From the NCBI RefSeq assembly GCF_902859705.1, contig NZ_CADIJO010000016.1, positions 1-64,000 of the forward strand: 64,000 nt of DNA. The letters run 5' to 3'. A program made the translations under genes and the position numbers. The stretch comes from Achromobacter deleyi. GTDB taxonomy: Bacteria; Pseudomonadota; Gammaproteobacteria; Burkholderiales; Burkholderiaceae_B. Under the pieces are notes generated by a model, which had not been told where the DNA came from, did not search any database, and was given only the letters and a program-made list of their open reading frames with translations. Within the stretch, counting starts at the first letter, position 1; each line of letters starts with the position of its first letter. Of the stretch, positions 61,036-64,000 are shown piece after piece.

Positions 61036-61863
61036 TCACGCCTTGAGCTGGCGCATGCCTTCGGCCAGCAGCCACAACGCCCGGTTCAGGCGCAGGTTCT
61101 GGTCGATGCCTTGCACCGGACGGGTGCGCTGATTGCGGCCGTTGGCCGTGCGTCCGTTCAGGCCCCCTTTGACTAGGTTCTCCTGGACGCGGTTGAAGAC
61201 GGCCCACAGGTCGTTCTTGCGGTCGTCCCATCGCCGAGGGGCCAGCAGTTGGCTCTCGGTGACAGGCGTGGACTTGGCCGGATCGTCGTACTTGAGTGCG
61301 AGCGCAGAGTTCGCAAAGACCTCCGCTTCGCCCTCATCGAGGGTGATGGTGCGCATCGCATCGCGCGCGTTATGCACGCGCTCGAAACCTTCGAGGACTC
61401 CGTAGGCACCTTCGATCACCTGGCTGGCCACGTCGCCCTTGTGGGGAACGCGGATGTCTGCGGTGGTGTCACCGCAAACCAGGCCGTTGTGGCAGACGAA
61501 CCGGAACATGCCGGCGAGCATCTGATAGCTGCTCGTGCCGTCATGGCTGTTGAGCAGGATGATCTCGTTCGCCTCGTCGCCGTTGATCTGGCTTGCATGG
61601 CGAAGTCGGATGAGGTGCTTCGTGTACTCGCGCCGGTCTTCGTTGCGCACGCGCGTCTGACACACCATGAAGGGCTCGAAGCCCTCCTGGCGCAGCTTGG
61701 TCAGCACGGTCGAGGTCGGTATGTAGGCATACCGATCGGACCGGCTCCCATGTGGAGCGTCGGCGAAGATCGACGGAACGACGGCACGAATGCGGTCGTC
61801 CGAGAGTGGGCGATCAGAGCGCAGGATCGGGGATTGCGGAGCAAAGCGGGATACCAGAGACAT
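61036..61863 (-). CDS. DUF932 family protein
   Basis: A 275-residue protein of the DUF932 family, common on phages, plasmids and ICEs: RYAYIPTSTVLTKLRQEGFE, HLIRLRH, then EIILLNSHDGTSSYQMLAG and FVCHNGLVCGD. Members often look like plasmid-borne DNA-modification or replication accessory proteins, but no activity is established. AAGGAG precedes the ATG at 61863. Confidence 0.88.
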   Translation of the reverse strand: MSLVSRFAPQSPILRSDRPLSDDRIRAVVPSIFADAPHGSRSDRYAYIPTSTVLTKLRQEGFEPFMVCQTRVRNEDRREYTKHLIRLRHASQINGDEANEIILLNSHDGTSSYQMLAGMFRFVCHNGLVCGDTTADIRVPHKGDVASQVIEGAYGVLEGFERVHNARDAMRTITLDEGEAEVFANSALALKYDDPAKSTPVTESQLLAPRRWDDRKNDLWAVFNRVQENLVKGGLNGRTANGRNQRTRPVQGIDQNLRLNRALWLLAEGMRQLKA

Positions 61864-62008
61864 GGCTGATCTCCTTTGAGAAATTCGACAACCGCGTGGC
61901 CGTGAGACCACGCGGAACTCGGGGGATGAAATGCGCAAGCACGCGTCCTGGGGACGCGGCGTACGTGGGGAGGAAAAGCGACAAGGCCCCGTGAGAGGCC
62001 GTGCCGGA

Positions 62009-62914
62009 TCAGAACGAAGCAGCCAATGCCGGCTCCTGCTCCTGGACTTGCGCCTCGGGCTCGCGCTCGGCGGGCTCGGTGGCCGTGTCGATGGCATCGT
62101 CGGCTTCGGACGCGGATGCGTCTTCGGCCGGCGGCGCCTCGGCTTGCGCCTGGCTCGTCGGATAGACCTGGGTGCCGTCGATCTTGATGAGACCGATGTG
62201 GACCAGCGTCGATTCCAGGCTGGCGGCCGGTTCCCCGGCGTGCTCACCCTTGGTGCGGATGTACGGATCGATCTTCATGTCGTTCAGACGGAAGGCGATC
62301 AGCACCTTGCGGTCACCCTCGACGGCCTGAACGCACCGGCGAACCAGGTGCTCGGCTTCCGGGGTGGCGACGATGGTGTCGAAGTACCGATACTCCGGTT
62401 CATCGACAGGCCCGGCCAGTGCCGCGACGGTGCAAGAGAGGAACGAGTCGCCAGCTTTTGGGGTGACGTCCTTCACACGATTGAGATAGCCGATGCCGCG
62501 GGTGATCAACTCGTGCTGCTCGATCGAAGCCAGTTCGGCCCGGTCGATCAGTTCGGCCTTGAGCAGTCGCGCCTTGAGGGACGCGGCGGCCTGACCCTTC
62601 TGCTCACCCTTGTCGCGGATGTACACATCGCCCCACAGGTCACCGAGGCGAAAGCGCACCAGCGGGCGCTGCTTGGGATCGTCAACGCCGATGTAGCGCT
62701 GAACGAGCTTCTTGGCCTCGGCACCCGAGACCTTGACGTCGAAGTAGCGGTAGCTGGGGTCCCGGGCGGGGCCGACCAGCGCGGCGATGGTGCATGCCAG
62801 GAAAGGCTGCGCACGGCGGCCGCCCCGGACGGGCACTTCACGGACACGCTGGATGTAGCCGATGCCCGAGGTGTGGAGGTCGAAATACGATTTCTCGTTG
62901 GACGTGGTGTTCAT
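62009..62914 (-). CDS. DUF3577 (STY4534-type) ICE protein with duplicated domain
   Basis: A 301-residue protein with two tandem copies of the DUF3577 unit: FDLHTSGIGYIQRVREVP with FLACTIAALVGPARDPSYRY and FDVKVSGAEAKKLV, repeated as ITRGIGYLNRVKDVTP with FLSCTVAALAGPVDEPEYRY and FDTIVATPEAEHLV. The C-terminus is acidic and disordered, as in single-stranded-DNA-binding proteins. STY4534-like members are assigned to ICE replication. The structured RNA copy B is its leader. Confidence 0.87.
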   Translation of the reverse strand: MNTTSNEKSYFDLHTSGIGYIQRVREVPVRGGRRAQPFLACTIAALVGPARDPSYRYFDVKVSGAEAKKLVQRYIGVDDPKQRPLVRFRLGDLWGDVYIRDKGEQKGQAAASLKARLLKAELIDRAELASIEQHELITRGIGYLNRVKDVTPKAGDSFLSCTVAALAGPVDEPEYRYFDTIVATPEAEHLVRRCVQAVEGDRKVLIAFRLNDMKIDPYIRTKGEHAGEPAASLESTLVHIGLIKIDGTQVYPTSQAQAEAPPAEDASASEADDAIDTATEPAEREPEAQVQEQEPALAASF

Positions 62915-62949
62915 GGTGAATCTCCATTGGGATGAAGCGGAGACACACC

Positions 62950-63132
62950 GGCCCACGCATGCGGGGAAGGTGCGTGACCCCGCGGTGGGTTGATAAGGCG
63001 AAAGCATCCGCCACCAGAGGCTGGTGGCCGCTCGCGGAAGGATGCGGTGCGAGCTGGCTCGGTCACGCAGTGGGAACTGCGCCGCAACCTCGAAGACCGA
63101 TGGTTGCCTGGCATGTCGCTGACGACGTCAGC
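62950..63132 (-). ncRNA. radC RNA motif-like structured leader (copy B)
   Basis: Minus-strand leader of the DUF3577 gene. Stems at 63118-63122/63128-63132, 63084-63089/63102-63107, 63066-63071/63076-63081, 63030-63035/63049-63054 and 63010-63017/63021-63028 match those of copy A in order and spacing, with paired substitutions: GTAGCC/GGCTAC becomes GCAACC/GGTTGC, GTTCGC/GCGAAC becomes GCTCGC/GCGAGC, and the apical stem is largely replaced yet still pairs. A final GC hairpin (about 62950-62990) lies nearest the gene. Confidence 0.75.
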
Positions 63133-63224
63133 AGGCATGGGGCCAGCATGGCGGGGCCTCGCGCGCGCGGCAGCAATCAATCGGCACCCGGGCGCTTCCC
63201 TTTGTCCGCGCCACCCGGCGCCTG

Positions 63225-63675
63225 TCACAGGCACTTGGCGCCGCGCAGGTGCTCGGGGGTATCGGCGCGCGGACGGCCGGGACGGCTCCAGGCGCCGCCA
63301 CCGCGCGCGCCGATCAGCCGCCAGCCGGCGGCGCGCAGGCTGGCGCCACCTTCGTCGGGCATGGTGTAGGTGAGCAGGCGTATGTAGCCCAGCGCCCTTG
63401 CCGCCTGCCAGGCCGCGCCGTAGAGCTTGCTGCAGGCGCTGGGTGTGCCGTCGGTGCACAGCCGCGTGACTTCCAGCGTCCAGGTGCCGCGCGACCGGGC
63501 GGCCGACAATGGCCACGCCGTGGATCAGGTCGCTGTCGCTCAGCGTGACGGCCAGGGCGAACTTCGCGCCCTGGACCGGGCGGTGGTGGCGATGGTGCGA
63601 CAGAACGAATGCATTGGCCGTGCGCAGCGACACCGGTAGGAGGTGCAGCCTCGGCGAGGTCGATGGCGTGTTCAT
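63225..63675 (-). pseudogene. XF1762-family gene with a frameshift
   Basis: From 63675 one frame encodes the XF1762 N-terminus (HLLPVSLRTANAFVLSHHRH, GVAIVGRPVAR); near 63490-63505 similarity jumps to another frame, which continues to 63225 with TLEVTRLCTDGTPSACSKLY and GGASLRAAGWRLIGARGG. A small deletion between GRPVAR and TLEVTR explains it. The family is a GNAT-like protein conserved in ICEs. Either a recent pseudogene or a sequencing error; both halves are otherwise well preserved. Confidence 0.8.
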
Positions 63676-63773
63676 GCGGTTGTCTCCGGTGGCATGCCGG
63701 CGTTGTGGCCGGCGGGGCGTGCCTCGGCGGCTGGAGACAAACGCGCACGCGCGGCGATGGCGGCGGTGCGAAC

Positions 63774-63798
63774 AAAAGAAGGCCCCCGATGCGGGGGC
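63774..63798 (-). terminator. Rho-independent terminator at the right end
   Basis: GCCCCCG/CGGGGGC (63782-63788 with 63792-63798), followed on the minus strand by CCTTCTTTTG. It ends the partial gene to its right, 19 bp after its stop codon. Confidence 0.75.
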
Positions 63799-63816
63799 TG
63801 CGAGGCGGTTGCCGCG

Positions 63817-64000
63817 TCAGGCGGGAGGCACCACTGCTAAGGACAGGTGCGTGGCGGTGGCGGAAAGCACGAGATCGTCCGCCGAGTGCTGGAGGCGCGT
63901 GAACAGGCCGTCCTTCGGGTCGAAATACTCCGCGAAGTCATCGCCGCCCAGCTCGCGGCCGGCGAGGTGCCACCAGTCATCGAACGGGTCGGTGTCCGGG
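63817..64000 (-). CDS. C-terminal 60 residues of an unidentified ICE protein (partial)
   Basis: The minus-strand frame entering at the right edge reads DTDPFDDWWHLAGRELGGDD, then FAEYFDPKDGLFTRLQHSAD and ends LSLAVVPPA with TGA at 63817-63819. Acidic and coding-like in composition; the start is outside the window and I do not recognise the family. Confidence 0.65.
   Translation of the reverse strand, partial: PDTDPFDDWWHLAGRELGGDDFAEYFDPKDGLFTRLQHSADDLVLSATATHLSLAVVPPA

Noticed and set aside
62911..63224. Extension of the XF1762 N-terminal frame to 62911
   Set aside because: The tail after the frameshift is read through the structured RNA and has no protein similarity.
1..64000. CRISPR arrays, tRNA and rRNA genes
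   Set aside because: No regularly spaced direct repeats of suitable size and no tRNA or rRNA sequence signatures were seen on reading through the window.

Overview
The window is about 64 kb of GC-rich proteobacterial DNA lying almost wholly inside one integrative and conjugative element (ICE) of the PFGI-1/ICEclc class (mating-pair apparatus type G). The evidence is a near-complete set of the families that define this class: a MobH relaxase, PFL_4693/4695/4697/4701/4703/4704/4705/4709/4710/4711-type proteins, RAQPRD, the VirB4-like ATPase, TraD and PilL, followed by a block of DUF6094/DUF3275/DUF932/DUF3577/XF1762 genes. Neither integrase nor att sites are in view, so both ends lie outside. 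CopK, an ACR3 arsenic operon and Burkholderia-like MexEF homologues suggest a beta-proteobacterium (Burkholderiales) or a pseudomonad; the host cannot be fixed from the sequence.

Layout. 1-0.4 kb: end of an IS3-family element inside a LysR-type gene. 0.4-1.6 kb: XRE and LysR regulators. 1.8-12.4 kb: copper island, with copK, copD, copC, a P1B ATPase, a DUF2933 protein, copG (DUF411), copB and copA on the minus strand, and the divergent copRS pair on the plus strand. 12.4-13.3 kb: no convincing gene. 13.3-18.4 kb: arsenic/chromate island (arsR, arsI, arsC of the LMW-phosphatase type, acr3, arsC of the glutaredoxin type, padR, chrA, a GNAT gene). 18.6-22.0 kb: a scar made of a 5'-truncated parB-like gene, a truncated and frameshifted RND pump gene and an adaptor gene with an in-frame stop. 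22.3-26.2 kb: MobH relaxase, a ParS/Xre-RES toxin-antitoxin pair and a DUF3742 gene. 26.2-40.3 kb: conjugation genes on the minus strand. 40.3-47.8 kb: an eight-gene plus-strand defence island. 47.8-53.8 kb: the rest of the conjugation genes. 53.9-64 kb: ICE maintenance and accessory genes (helicase, methyltransferase and small conserved proteins).

The most striking cargo is the defence island. A PIN toxin and HTH antitoxin pair leads directly, with overlapping or near-overlapping genes, into a complete type III CBASS: TRIP13-like ATPase, probable second HORMA protein, HORMA protein, CD-NTase (CdnD) and the cyclic-trinucleotide-activated nuclease NucC with its D73/E104/K106 site. An 874-residue Rad50/SMC-like ATPase starts 9 nt after nucC. 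The island is inserted antisense between two conjugation genes and splits that operon.

A second notable signal is RNA. Two copies of a multi-stem leader (about 31.66-31.79 kb upstream of radC, and 63.01-63.13 kb upstream of the DUF3577 gene) share the same stems, with compensatory changes in several. Their structure and position agree with the radC RNA motif. In addition, most genes between 53.9 and 63 kb have their own GC-rich hairpin leader preceded by a pyrimidine tract ending in a CCACC-like box, which suggests gene-by-gene post-transcriptional control.
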